A stretch of DNA of 60,623 nucleotides from Tissierella sp032104385 (GTDB lineage Bacteria > Bacillota > Clostridia > Tissierellales > Tissierellaceae): the NCBI RefSeq assembly GCF_032104385.1, contig NZ_DAMCHJ010000014.1, positions 1-60,623 of the forward strand, read 5' to 3'. Shown here piece after piece: positions 7,419 to 17,017 of this stretch. Position numbers and translations under genes: made by a program. The notes beneath the pieces were generated by a model that saw only the letters and a program-made list of their open reading frames with translations, made no database searches and was not told the origin of the DNA. The first letter of the stretch is position 1; every line of letters starts with the position of its first letter.

Positions 7419-9317
7419 TTATTTTAATAAGATAATTGTCTTTGCAATGAAAGTAGAGCCATCATAACTTCCAATTATATTTATAATATCACCTCTATAA
7501 AGATGACCGAAATCTAGCTTATTCCCTCTCTCATCTAAAACAACAACATCTTCTGCATATACTGTTATTTCTTCTCCAAATTTTGAGCTGTCTAGACTAA
7601 AATCTGTTATCTCTAAATCTAAATTTTTCTTTCTTGAATTAATACCTAATACTCTTCCTACCATGGTAGCTGATACTCCCACAGAATCTGCTTCTATTTC
7701 AATTATTTCATCACCTTCTACAACTATCTCCACATAAAAACCAGCTTTTAAATCATAAGAAGTTGCAACTGACCTATCTACTTTTATATATGAAACCTTT
7801 CCTAAAGAATACTTTTCTTCCTTCTTAGTTTTTTGGTTCATTATGGTTATCTTTGTAGGCTCCTGAAGTTTTGTTTCCAGTCCTAATATAATACCTTTAA
7901 TATTCTTCTTATCAACTGTAGCTTCTATTTCCTTAGCTATATCATACTCTGCTATAATATAAACCTCATCTTTTATCTTTAAATCTTCTGGATCCACGGA
8001 TTTTCTATTTCTACTTATATCAGTTTTTCTATTGATTAAGAACTTATGTGATTTGTCCTTAGAATCCAATATGGTAATATAATATTCATCATCACTGTCT
8101 TTTACAGGAGTTACGTCCTTTATAGTGCCTTCTATCTCCATATCCTTACTCTTGGAATCAATATCATATACTATCCCTTTTTTGATTTTTACATCTACTA
8201 TATCTTTTTCCTTTAGATTATTTAGATATACTGATTTTCCATTTAGATATATATCTGCATTTTTATCTATGTCAAAATCCTTATACAGAGTCTTTTTTCC
8301 TTCTGTATATTCTATTGTCATCTTAAATGTAAGAGTATTTATATATTTAATCTTACCAGATATATATTCATCTGGAGATATTGCCTTAATTGATATAAGT
8401 TCCTTAGTATCCTTCTTTAACTTTAATTCTATCTCTTGTCCTTGTACTAAATCTAAATAGGTAGTTTGTTTACCATCTATATTTATAGTAGTATTATTAA
8501 CTATTTCATAGGTATATTCATTTCCACGAGAATTTTCTATTATTAGAAATCTCTTATTTGATTCATTATATATTTTAACGATCTTACCATTAACTACATC
8601 TATTTCCGTCTTAGTTTCTTCCTTACCAGCCGAATTTTTTCCCATAAAACCATCAGCTGTTGACATCATTTTAGCCATTACAGCTCTAGTCAATGAAGAG
8701 TTTGGTCTAAACATTCCATCTCCTGTACCCTTAGAATCCAAAACTCCTGCATCAATTAAAACGGATACATATTTAGTTTGCATAGCAGACATACTCATTA
8801 CATCTTTATAGGTTAATGATACTATTTGTTTATTCTTTGCAGTATCTTCTAAACCCATTGCTTTAACCAAGTATTCGCAGGTATCAATCTTAGTAATAGT
8901 CTTTTTAATTTGTCCCTTTTTATTAATATCCCTTAACTGTGATTCTGAAATTATACCCTTATAAAGACAAATAGCTAATCCTTCCTTAGCCCATTCATCT
9001 ATCTTCAGTTCTTTTAACAAAGAATTATAGGCATATGAAGCATTTGCTCTTTCTGTTGCTGTAGGATTAGTTAATCTACCCAATAAGCTCATAGCTGCAT
9101 CAAAATTAAGAATTCCATCTGGAGCAAATTTACTTCCATCGCCAACACCCTTTATATATCCCCTACTTGCCATATCTTCAATATAAGTATAGCCCCAATA
9201 AGTCGTAGGCACATCCTTAAATCTAGGCGCGGCACCATAACTTGGTATAGATGATAATAATATTGCCGAAGCTAGAACTATAGTAGCTCCTTTTTTCACA
9301 CCCTTACAATTTTTCAT
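7419..9317 (-). CDS. S-layer homology domain protein with C-terminal beta domains
   Basis: Exported cell-wall protein. A signal peptide (about 1-29, ending near SYGAA) is followed by three SLH modules between about residues 30 and 220 (for example FKDVPTTYWGYTYIEDMASRGYIKGVGDGSKFAPDG). SLH modules bind secondary wall polymers. The rest (about 230-632) is beta-rich with repeated segments of the kind 'I-x-G-x-I-x-x-I' followed by charged strands. I do not recognise a catalytic domain there. The gene begins 35 nt after the pyrG stop with no terminator between, so it may be read through from pyrG. Confidence 0.8.
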   Translation of the reverse strand: MKNCKGVKKGATIVLASAILLSSIPSYGAAPRFKDVPTTYWGYTYIEDMASRGYIKGVGDGSKFAPDGILNFDAAMSLLGRLTNPTATERANASYAYNSLLKELKIDEWAKEGLAICLYKGIISESQLRDINKKGQIKKTITKIDTCEYLVKAMGLEDTAKNKQIVSLTYKDVMSMSAMQTKYVSVLIDAGVLDSKGTGDGMFRPNSSLTRAVMAKMMSTADGFMGKNSAGKEETKTEIDVVNGKIVKIYNESNKRFLIIENSRGNEYTYEIVNNTTINIDGKQTTYLDLVQGQEIELKLKKDTKELISIKAISPDEYISGKIKYINTLTFKMTIEYTEGKKTLYKDFDIDKNADIYLNGKSVYLNNLKEKDIVDVKIKKGIVYDIDSKSKDMEIEGTIKDVTPVKDSDDEYYITILDSKDKSHKFLINRKTDISRNRKSVDPEDLKIKDEVYIIAEYDIAKEIEATVDKKNIKGIILGLETKLQEPTKITIMNQKTKKEEKYSLGKVSYIKVDRSVATSYDLKAGFYVEIVVEGDEIIEIEADSVGVSATMVGRVLGINSRKKNLDLEITDFSLDSSKFGEEITVYAEDVVVLDERGNKLDFGHLYRGDIINIIGSYDGSTFIAKTIILLK

Positions 9318-9352
9318 ATATACCCCCCCTTTTTTGAATTGACAATTCTCAA

Positions 9353-10951
9353 TTATTTTTTAATCGTTGCCTTAATAAACTCTCTAAACAATGGATGAGC
9401 TTTTGTTGGTCTGGATTTTAATTCCGGGTGATATTGAACTGCTATAAACCAAGGATGATCCTTTAATTCAATCATCTCAACTAATCTTTCATCAGGAGAT
9501 ACCCCAGATATAACAAGTCCTTCTTCCTCTAGCTTATCCCTATACTCATTATTAAACTCGTACCTATGTCTATGTCTTTCATATATGATTTCATCATTAT
9601 ATATTTCTAAAGCCTTAGTTCCTTCCTTTATCTTGCAAGGATATAACCCTAATCTCATAGTACCACCAAGAGCATCAATGTCCTTTTGTTCTGGCATTAG
9701 GTCTATTACAGGATATGGAGTTTCTGCATTTAATTCAGAACTATGGGCACCTTTGAGATTTGCTACATTTCTGGCAAATTCTACAACTGCCAATTGCATA
9801 CCTAGACATATACCTAAATAAGGAATTTTATTTTCCCTAGCATATTTGATGGCAACTATCTTGCCTTCTACCCCTCTATCTCCAAATCCACCAGGTACCA
9901 AAATACCATCTACATCGGATAAAAGTTCCTTATAATTGTCTTCATTTATTTCCTCAGCATGGATCCACTTAACCTCTACTTCTACATTATTAGCTATGGC
10001 ACCATGATTTAAAGATTCTGATACAGAAATATATGCATCTTTTAACTCAACATATTTTCCTACTAAAGCAATTTTTACTTTACCTTGTGGATTATTTACT
10101 CTTTCAACAATTTCATTCCACTCAGATAAATCAAGTTCTCCACATTTTAGATTAAGATGCTCTAGAACCAATTGAGGAAGTCCTTCTCTCTCTAACATTA
10201 GAGGTATCTCATAAATAGTAGAAGCATCTATATTTTCAATAACTTCTGATGGATCTAAATCGCAGAACAATGCAATTTTTTCTTTAACATCTTCTGCAAT
10301 AGGAACTTCTGTCCTGCAAATAAGCACATCTGGCTGAATACCAAGTCCCCTAAGCTCCTTAACACTATGCTGTGTAGGCTTAGTCTTTAACTCTCCTGCC
10401 TTAGATAAAAATGGCACTAGAGTTACATGGATATACATTACATTTTCTCTGCCCACATCATATTTTATCTGTCTAATAGCTTCTAAAAAAGGTAATGACT
10501 CAATATCTCCTACAGTCCCACCTATTTCAGTAATTACAACATCCACATCTCTTTCCTTAGAGGCTCTTATAATTCTTTCTTTAATTTCATTAGTTATATG
10601 GGGAATTACCTGAACAGTCCTGCCATTATACTCCCCTTTTCTTTCTTTATTAAGTACTGACCAGTAAATCTTCCCAGAAGTAACAGAACTATACTTACTT
10701 AAATTTACATCAATAAACCTCTCATAATGACCTAAATCTAAATCTGTTTCCGCACCGTCATCTGTAACAAATACTTCACCATGTTGATAAGGACTCATAG
10801 TTCCTGGGTCAACATTTATATATGGATCAAATTTTTGAATAGTAACCTTAAGTCCTCTGCTCTTTAAAAGCTGCCCTAAACTAGCTGCTGTAATGCCTTT
10901 ACCTAAGGATGAAACTACTCCACCTGTAACAAATATATACTTAGTGGACAC
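9353..10951 (-). CDS. pyrG: CTP synthase
   Basis: Makes CTP from UTP, ATP and glutamine in the cytoplasm. The synthetase domain starts with YIFVTGGVVSSLGKGITAASLG, and the class I glutamine amidotransferase domain has the nucleophile motif GICLGMQ and the catalytic QYHPE near the C-terminus. At 532 aa it is full length. The start is GTG at 10949-10951 with GAGGAGG about 10 nt upstream. A TTGACA promoter is visible at 11003-11031. I see no initially transcribed GGG run or leader hairpin of the kind used for pyrG attenuation in Bacillus. Confidence 0.97.
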   Translation of the reverse strand: MSTKYIFVTGGVVSSLGKGITAASLGQLLKSRGLKVTIQKFDPYINVDPGTMSPYQHGEVFVTDDGAETDLDLGHYERFIDVNLSKYSSVTSGKIYWSVLNKERKGEYNGRTVQVIPHITNEIKERIIRASKERDVDVVITEIGGTVGDIESLPFLEAIRQIKYDVGRENVMYIHVTLVPFLSKAGELKTKPTQHSVKELRGLGIQPDVLICRTEVPIAEDVKEKIALFCDLDPSEVIENIDASTIYEIPLMLEREGLPQLVLEHLNLKCGELDLSEWNEIVERVNNPQGKVKIALVGKYVELKDAYISVSESLNHGAIANNVEVEVKWIHAEEINEDNYKELLSDVDGILVPGGFGDRGVEGKIVAIKYARENKIPYLGICLGMQLAVVEFARNVANLKGAHSSELNAETPYPVIDLMPEQKDIDALGGTMRLGLYPCKIKEGTKALEIYNDEIIYERHRHRYEFNNEYRDKLEEEGLVISGVSPDERLVEMIELKDHPWFIAVQYHPELKSRPTKAHPLFREFIKATIKK

Positions 10952-11002
10952 TTTAACAAAACCTCCTCAAAATTGCGTCTTTCAATTATATTCTATCCTA
11001 TT

Positions 11003-11031
11003 AGTTTATCTTATATAAAAAAATATGTCAA
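11003..11031 (-). promoter_or_regulatory. pyrG promoter
   Basis: On the minus strand TTGACA (11026-11031) and TAAACT (11003-11008) are spaced by 17 nt. The predicted start falls about 45 nt before the pyrG GTG. Confidence 0.55.
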
Positions 11032-11068
11032 TTATTTAGATGATTTTAAAGAAGGAATAAAATAGTAA

Positions 11069-11105
11069 AGGGATATCCCCACCCCTATGGTTTTTACGGA
11101 TATCC
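11069..11105 (-). terminator. Terminator of the LysM gene
   Basis: GGGATATCC at 11069-11077 pairs with GGATATCCC at 11097-11105. On the minus strand a moderately T-rich stretch follows. It lies 37 nt past the stop of the LysM gene and before the pyrG promoter. Confidence 0.5.
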
Positions 11106-11141
11106 CAAGATTAAATCTATTAAATAATTCTCAATTATTTA

Positions 11142-11720
11142 TTATGGTATACAAATTATTTGACCTATTCTAAGATCATTTGGATTTACAGTTGGATTTG
11201 CTCTTTGAATTGCATCTACTGTAGTATTAAATCTTTGTGCTAGAGTAAAGAAGGTATCTCCTGCCTTGACTGTATAGGCAAACGTCCCTGGAGGACAAGT
11301 TGTGATTGGCCCACAGTTTACACCAAGTGCAGTCCATGTCATTCTTCCTACTATTCCATCAGGTACAAGGTTTCTGCTTCTTTGGAATGCTATAACAGCT
11401 GATTGTGTTCTAGTTCCAAAGATACCATCAATAGGTCCTGGATCAAATCCCGCATTTCTTAAAAGCTGTTGAAGTTCTGCTACTGACGCTCCTCTACTTC
11501 CAATATTTAATGTAGGGCAACTAGAAATTGGTGGTGGCGGAGCAGCTGTTGGTACACAAATTACTTGACCAATAAATAATCTATTTGGATCTACCCCAGG
11601 ATTAGCAGCTATTAAAGCATCAAGAGATATCCCAAAAGTTCTAGCTATTGTAAAAAACGTATCTCCTGCTCTAACTGTATATGCAAAAGAGCCAATAGGG
11701 CATGTTTGATTAATTTCCAT
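11142..11720 (-). CDS. LysM - peptidoglycan-binding - LysM protein
   Basis: Wall- or spore-coat-associated binding protein without a catalytic domain. Order: LysM 1 (about 10-55, FAYTVRAGDTFFTIARTFGISLDALIAANPGVDPNRL), a PG_binding_1 module (about 70-130, IGSRGASVAELQQLL...GTRTQSAVIAFQ) and LysM 2 (about 143-192, FAYTVKAGDTFFTLAQRF). I chose the ATG at 11720 because GAGGAGG lies just before it; the longer reading adds 11 residues without support. It has no signal peptide. Leaderless LysM proteins of spore formers are often assembled into the coat, and a germination operon lies next to it, so a spore role is plausible but inferred. Confidence 0.8.
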   Translation of the reverse strand: MEINQTCPIGSFAYTVRAGDTFFTIARTFGISLDALIAANPGVDPNRLFIGQVICVPTAAPPPPISSCPTLNIGSRGASVAELQQLLRNAGFDPGPIDGIFGTRTQSAVIAFQRSRNLVPDGIVGRMTWTALGVNCGPITTCPPGTFAYTVKAGDTFFTLAQRFNTTVDAIQRANPTVNPNDLRIGQIICIP

Positions 11721-11791
11721 AGTTTTACCTCCTCTTTTTGAATTATAACTCAATACATTATATTCAGTTTACTATAGCAGGTTACAATTTC

Positions 11792-11820
11792 TTTGATAGT
11801 TATTTTCAATATCTATCAAA
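11792..11820. promoter_or_regulatory. Inverted repeat in the LysM-gerA divergent region
   Basis: TTTGATAG (11792-11799) and CTATCAAA (11813-11820) form 8-bp arms with a 13-nt spacer, 72 nt before gerA. It could be an operator or a small hairpin. I found no clear sporulation sigma-factor promoter. Confidence 0.3.
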
Positions 11821-11892
11821 ATAAATAGCATAGTTACTAGTATCTTTGGTAAGAATAAGATTAATATTTTTATTGATAAGGATGTAATAACT

Positions 11893-13380
11893 ATGGATAA
11901 TCTTAAAAAATATAATTTGTATTCTTCTATAGATAAGAATATAGATTTAATGAAAACAATATTTAAAAATGATGAAACTATTAAATTTAGGAGATTCAAA
12001 AATCAGCATAATCCAAATATTAAATGCTCTATTATTTTTATTAATGGAATGGTGGATAACCGTATTATTAATGAAAATATAATCAAACCTATTATTACAA
12101 ATAATATGAACTTCTTAAATGAAGCCAATATTAATTACCTTAAAGATCAAGCCATCATTTCATCAGAATGTGAAAAAACTAAGGATGTATTAAATATAGT
12201 TTCTTCTATTATAAGTGGTGATACAATCTTGTTTTTAGAAGGCTCTATAGAAGCTCTTATAATCGAAAGTAAAGGGTGGAAAACCAGAAATATTGAAGAA
12301 CCTGATGTAGAAAGAGCAATTAGAGGTCCTAGAGAAGGTTTTACAGAATGTCTAATGATTAATCTATCTTTAATTAGAAGAAAAGTAAAAACAAATAATT
12401 TAAAATTTAAGTTTATGACCATTGGAGAAATAACATATACGAAACTCTGTATATGTTATATTGAAGGTTTAGCACGACAAGATATCTTAGACAATTTATA
12501 TAAAAGGCTTAATACCATTAAAATAGATGGGATTCTAGATTCAAAATATATTCAGGAATATATTAGCAGAGAGCCCCATTCTATATTTGAAACCACATAT
12601 AACACTGAAAAGCCTGATGTAGCTGTAGCAAAACTTTTAGAAGGAAGAATAATAATTGTGGTGGATGGTACCCCAGTAGTTATATCTTTGCCTTTTCTTT
12701 TTATAGAAACCTTTCAATCCAGCGATGATTATTATACGAACCATTATTATGCTTCCCTAAACAGAATACTTCGCATAGTAGGTTTTTTCTTGACCATAAG
12801 TACTCCTGCTATATATCTGTCTTTAGTTGCTTATCATCAAGAAATGATACCAACTCCCCTTGTTATGAGTATTTATGCTTCTAGATTAAGTGTGCCACTA
12901 CCTACTGTATTTGAACTTATTGCATTGTTAATAGTTTTTGAAATACTTCGTGAAGCAGGAACTCGTATGCCTTCTTACATTGGGCAAGCCCTAAGTATTG
13001 TAGGAGCATTAGTTCTTGGTTCTGCAGCTGTAGAAGCAAAGTTTGTTAGTGCTCCTATTGTTATTGTTGTTGGAATATCAGGTATTACCAGCCTTATAAC
13101 CCCTACCCTTGGCGGTGCTACAGTTATTATCAAATTAGCCTTAATTTTACTTTCTTCTATACTTGGGCTATATGGATATGTAATAGGAATGTCATTCCTA
13201 CTTCTCCATTTATTAGAGCTTAAATCCTTTGGTATACCATATATGACAAATCTAACTACATTTAATACACAGGATTTAAAAGACACCATTATTAGAGCCC
13301 CCCGATGGTATATGAGATATAGACCTAGATATTTGGCAAATAAAAATCCTATTCGTACATCTGGAGGAAAGAGAAAATGA
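11893..13380 (+). CDS. gerKA: Spore germination protein, GerA family (A subunit)
   Basis: A subunit of a germinant receptor in the inner membrane of the spore. The N-terminal hydrophilic domain (about 1-285) carries conserved GerA features such as IFINGMVD, DTILFLEGS, EPDVERAIRGPREGF and RIIIVVDGTP. The membrane domain (about 290-460) has about five helices, including the conserved YIGQALSIVGALVLG. At 495 aa the length fits. No ATG, GTG or TTG lies in frame upstream before a stop, so the ATG at 11893 is used although its ribosome binding site is weak. It overlaps gerC by 4 nt. The paralogue name (gerK or other) cannot be decided. Confidence 0.92.
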   Translation: MDNLKKYNLYSSIDKNIDLMKTIFKNDETIKFRRFKNQHNPNIKCSIIFINGMVDNRIINENIIKPIITNNMNFLNEANINYLKDQAIISSECEKTKDVLNIVSSIISGDTILFLEGSIEALIIESKGWKTRNIEEPDVERAIRGPREGFTECLMINLSLIRRKVKTNNLKFKFMTIGEITYTKLCICYIEGLARQDILDNLYKRLNTIKIDGILDSKYIQEYISREPHSIFETTYNTEKPDVAVAKLLEGRIIIVVDGTPVVISLPFLFIETFQSSDDYYTNHYYASLNRILRIVGFFLTISTPAIYLSLVAYHQEMIPTPLVMSIYASRLSVPLPTVFELIALLIVFEILREAGTRMPSYIGQALSIVGALVLGSAAVEAKFVSAPIVIVVGISGITSLITPTLGGATVIIKLALILLSSILGLYGYVIGMSFLLLHLLELKSFGIPYMTNLTTFNTQDLKDTIIRAPRWYMRYRPRYLANKNPIRTSGGKRK

Positions 13381-14531
13381 ATAAATTTTTTATCTTTATA
13401 TCTATTCTAGCTTTAATTATAATTTTACTTACTGGATGCTGGAATTATAGGGAAATCGATAAACTAGCTCTTGTTTCAGGAATAGCTATAGATAAAGATA
13501 GTTTAAGTAAAGGATATGAAGTAACAGCAGAAATAGTGAGTATATCTACATCTGCTAAGGAGCCAAATTTTAACTCCACAAAAATACAATCAAAAGGAGA
13601 AGGTATTTTTGACTGTATGAGAAATATGATTAATATTTCAGCTAAACAATTATTTTGGAGCCATGCTTCTATACTTATAGTAAGTGAAGATGTAGCCAAA
13701 GAAGGTATCTTACCTATATTAGATTGGGTAACAAGGGATTCTGAGCCTAGGCTCACGCTATATCTCTTGGTTTCAAAAGAAAATACTGCAAAGGATATAT
13801 TGAGCTCTAAAAGCTTATCTACTGAAATACGGTCCTTTGAAATTGAAGATATGATTATCTCAAATGAAAGATTATCAAAAATTCCTAATGTCCAAGTATA
13901 TCAGTTGCTTAATGATATTTCAACTACTGGAATTTATCCTGTCTTACCTACTGTTGAAATTGTATTTAATGGAGATAAAGAAACAATGGCCTTATCTGGA
14001 GGAGCCATTTTCAATAAAGATAAGCTTGTAGATTATATGGATTTCGAAGATATTAAAAACTATCTTTTTATAAGAAATCAAATTAAAGGTGGTCTTATTA
14101 CTACCACCTTAGTTAATAATAATTCCATAGATAATATAACTTTAGAAATCTTTAAAAATAAAACTAAAATTACTCCTGTTATTTCAAATGAAGAGATTAG
14201 TATGGATATTAAAATTACAACAGAAGTATCCATTGCTGAATCTTCTGCTTCTATAAACGCTCTAAATAAAATTGATATTCAGAAACTAGAAACTATTGCT
14301 GAAAAAACCTTGAAAAATAATATTTTAAAAACAATAAATAGAGCACAAAATGACTTTGAACTAGATATCTTTGGCTTTGGAAATTTAGTGAAAGAAAAAA
14401 CGCCCCATATTTGGAAGGATATTGATGATAACTGGGATGAAATATTTAAGAGTTTAAAAGTAAACCTAGATGTAGATATTAATATTAGAGGCAGCGGTCA
14501 CTTGTTAGAAAGTGTCAAATCCCATAATTAA
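13377..14531 (+). CDS. gerKC: Ger(x)C-family germination lipoprotein
   Basis: Lipoprotein C subunit of the germinant receptor. The signal sequence ends in the lipobox LLTGC, with the acylated cysteine at residue 21, followed by the family hallmark WNYREIDKLALVSGIAIDK. The rest shows the usual three-domain GerC pattern, with LFWSHASILIVSEDVAKEGI near residue 90 and a conserved C-terminal domain ending in VDINIRGSGHL. At 384 aa the length is typical. It is translationally coupled to the A subunit gene and followed after 20 nt by gerB. Confidence 0.9.
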   Translation: MNKFFIFISILALIIILLTGCWNYREIDKLALVSGIAIDKDSLSKGYEVTAEIVSISTSAKEPNFNSTKIQSKGEGIFDCMRNMINISAKQLFWSHASILIVSEDVAKEGILPILDWVTRDSEPRLTLYLLVSKENTAKDILSSKSLSTEIRSFEIEDMIISNERLSKIPNVQVYQLLNDISTTGIYPVLPTVEIVFNGDKETMALSGGAIFNKDKLVDYMDFEDIKNYLFIRNQIKGGLITTTLVNNNSIDNITLEIFKNKTKITPVISNEEISMDIKITTEVSIAESSASINALNKIDIQKLETIAEKTLKNNILKTINRAQNDFELDIFGFGNLVKEKTPHIWKDIDDNWDEIFKSLKVNLDVDINIRGSGHLLESVKSHN

Positions 14532-14551
14532 TAGGAAGGTAGGAGGAATTA

Positions 14552-15640
14552 ATGAAAACAGAAAACATCTCAAATTCTCAATTTAAATCATTAATTATTA
14601 TGTTTATTCTTGGAACTTCTCTACTTATAAGCGGTGATTCTCAAGCTATGGAAGATACTTGGATTTCTCTCTTAATAGCTATGCTAATTGCTATTCCCTT
14701 AGTATTTATCTATTGTAAGTTAATCCTTCTTTTCCCAGGTACTACCTTATTCGATATACTCCTAAAAGTCTATGGAAAGCTTCTAGGAAAACTTTTTATA
14801 ATTTTTTATACCCTTTATTTTTTTCATCTTGGTGCCATAGATATAAGAAATACCACTGAATACATTCAAGTAGTTTCTTTTCCTGAAACTCCTCAATACG
14901 TTACTGCTATTTTCATTGGAATTCTTTCCATTTATGCTATTAATCTTGGACTTTCTATACTAAGTACATGGACAAAATTGACTTTACCTATTATTATAGC
15001 GATGATTTTTACAACCTTTATATTAGCCATACCTAAATTCAATATTTCCTATATTAAACCAATACTATATAATGGCTGGAAACCAGTAATAAATAGTGCA
15101 TATTCTCTGCTTACCTTTCCTTTTGCAGAAACTGTTATCTTTATAGTATTTTTTGGATATCTAAATAATAAAAAGGATACTACTAAAATTTATATTAGTA
15201 GTATCCTTATAGGTGGTTTTTTACTTTTAATAGCGGCTCTTAGAAATATTCTATTACTTGGATTTCCAAATCTTTCTAAAATTTATTTTCCTTCTCATTA
15301 TGCTACTTCCCTAATAAATATACATGGTTTTATCCAAAGAATAGAAATCATCATTTCAATAAATTTAATATTAGCTAGCTTTACCAAAGTAGCTGTTTGT
15401 TTATATGCGTCTTCCATTGGAGTATCTAAAATCTTCAACTTCAGAAACTTTAAAAAGACTTCTATACTACTTTGTATTTTAATGATTATCCTATCTTTGC
15501 TTCTATATAAAAGTACTATGGGAATGTTTGAATTTATTAATATATATAAATACTATGTTATACCATTCCAATTCGTAATTCCTATCTTAACTTTTATCAT
15601 AGCTAAGATAAGAAGAAAAAGCATTCAGGGTATTGAGTAA
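14552..15640 (+). CDS. gerKB: Spore germination permease, GerB family
   Basis: Integral membrane B subunit of the germinant receptor, of the amino-acid/polyamine/organocation superfamily. It probably carries the germinant binding pocket. About ten hydrophobic helices span the 362 residues; the start ISNSQFKSLIIMFILGTSLLI and the sequence PFAETVIFIVFFGYL near residue 190 fit the family. AGGAGG lies 9 nt before the ATG. It completes the A-C-B operon order. The gene ends 15 nt before the convergent M20 hydrolase stop, and no clear terminator hairpin is seen there. Confidence 0.9.
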   Translation: MKTENISNSQFKSLIIMFILGTSLLISGDSQAMEDTWISLLIAMLIAIPLVFIYCKLILLFPGTTLFDILLKVYGKLLGKLFIIFYTLYFFHLGAIDIRNTTEYIQVVSFPETPQYVTAIFIGILSIYAINLGLSILSTWTKLTLPIIIAMIFTTFILAIPKFNISYIKPILYNGWKPVINSAYSLLTFPFAETVIFIVFFGYLNNKKDTTKIYISSILIGGFLLLIAALRNILLLGFPNLSKIYFPSHYATSLINIHGFIQRIEIIISINLILASFTKVAVCLYASSIGVSKIFNFRNFKKTSILLCILMIILSLLLYKSTMGMFEFINIYKYYVIPFQFVIPILTFIIAKIRRKSIQGIE

Positions 15641-15655
15641 TTATTTTATATAATA

Positions 15656-17017
15656 CTAAATTTTTTTATCTAAAAACTCTTTTTTTATAGTCTTGTCATT
15701 TGAATTCATGAAGTTTAAATACTCTTCTTTTGTCATAGCTGGAACAAAATCTCTAAGAATGCTTTTAGCTTCTTTTGCATCATCAAAAAGCAAATCTATT
15801 ATGGTTAAAGCTAGTGCCTTAGCTGGTTCCAAATAAAGATATTCTTCATCAATTATACAATATTCTTTTGAATGTAACTCTCCTCTTATGCCACCAAACA
15901 TAGGATGTAAAGTAGGCATTATATGAGATACATCACCTAAATCAAAAGAACCCGTAAAATCTCCTCCTTGTATTATATCCTCTTCTCCAATTCCAAGACT
16001 TAATAGATTCTTAAATAATATGTCCTCTATTTCCTGGTGTTTTAACATTGGCAAATATCCTGGTAATTGTTTAATTTCAATATTTGCACCTACAGCCATA
16101 GCGCCAGCAATTAAGGATCGATTAACCTTTTCATTTGCGTCTAACATTGCATCTACATTTCTAGCCCTTGTATAGGATTCCATCCTAACATTGGCAGGTA
16201 CTACATTTACAATGTCTCCTCCCTTTGTTATAATCGGATGAATTCTTACTCTATCACTTTCTTGAAAAGTCTCTTTTTGAGCATTAATATTGTTCATTGC
16301 CAATAATGCTGCATTCAGTGCATTTACTCCCTTATGGGGAGCATTACCAGCATGAGCTTCTCTGCCAATGAATGTAATATCTTCCCCAATAAATCCGTTA
16401 CTCACTGGCCCAACTAATACTTTTTTATTACCTATATCTAAGACATGAAACATAACTGCAATATCAACATCATCAAAAGAACCGTTCCTTATTAATTCTT
16501 GCTTTCCTCCAAAATATTGGATAATTCCTTTTTCCCTAAGTTTATTTCTGTAATCCATCTCCACAAATTCTTCTGCAGGAGTTGCAATAAAGTCAATTTT
16601 ACCGTCTAGTTCCTTATATACATCTGATTTTATAAGACCAATTGCCACAGCTAACATTCCTGCAATCTGAAAATTATGACCACAAGTATGAGAAACCCCT
16701 GAAGCTAAAGCATCTGGATGACCATTGCAAACTATTCCATCTAATTCTCCTAAAACTGCAATTTTTGGACCTGACTTATCATAATTTAATTTAGCTCTAC
16801 AACCAGTATAAGCAATACCCTCATCTACCATATCAAGATTTAATTCCTCTTTGAAAAATTCTTTTACAAGTTTTGTAGTTTCAAACTCCCTATATCCAAG
16901 CTCTGGATTTTTATAAATTTTTCTGCCTATCTCAAATATTAAATCTCGATTTTCATCAATTGCAGAAATTACTTTAGACTTCATTATTTCTTTCTTCATT
17001 CCCATTTCACTATTCAT
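15656..17017 (-). CDS. M20-family amidohydrolase
   Basis: Metal-dependent amidohydrolase of the M20D type (AbgB/hippurate hydrolase-like), likely cleaving an N-acyl or peptide amide bond in the cytoplasm. Motifs are intact: NPELGYREFET, the metal ligands in HTCGH (Cys112, His114), ATPAEE (Glu149/150) and the dimerisation segment GREAHAGNAPHKGVNALNA. The start overlaps the end of the preceding peptidase by 8 nt. Internal ATGs at 17005 and 16999 are alternative starts. It is the last gene of an operon with two membrane proteins and a PepT-like peptidase. The substrate is unknown. Confidence 0.8.
   Translation of the reverse strand: MNSEMGMKKEIMKSKVISAIDENRDLIFEIGRKIYKNPELGYREFETTKLVKEFFKEELNLDMVDEGIAYTGCRAKLNYDKSGPKIAVLGELDGIVCNGHPDALASGVSHTCGHNFQIAGMLAVAIGLIKSDVYKELDGKIDFIATPAEEFVEMDYRNKLREKGIIQYFGGKQELIRNGSFDDVDIAVMFHVLDIGNKKVLVGPVSNGFIGEDITFIGREAHAGNAPHKGVNALNAALLAMNNINAQKETFQESDRVRIHPIITKGGDIVNVVPANVRMESYTRARNVDAMLDANEKVNRSLIAGAMAVGANIEIKQLPGYLPMLKHQEIEDILFKNLLSLGIGEEDIIQGGDFTGSFDLGDVSHIMPTLHPMFGGIRGELHSKEYCIIDEEYLYLEPAKALALTIIDLLFDDAKEAKSILRDFVPAMTKEEYLNFMNSNDKTIKKEFLDKKI

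Noticed and set aside
9353..11031. CTP-sensing attenuation or reiterative initiation at pyrG
   Set aside because: The leader is about 45 nt, has no terminator hairpin, and the predicted start (AATAGGA) lacks the GGG run needed for reiterative addition.
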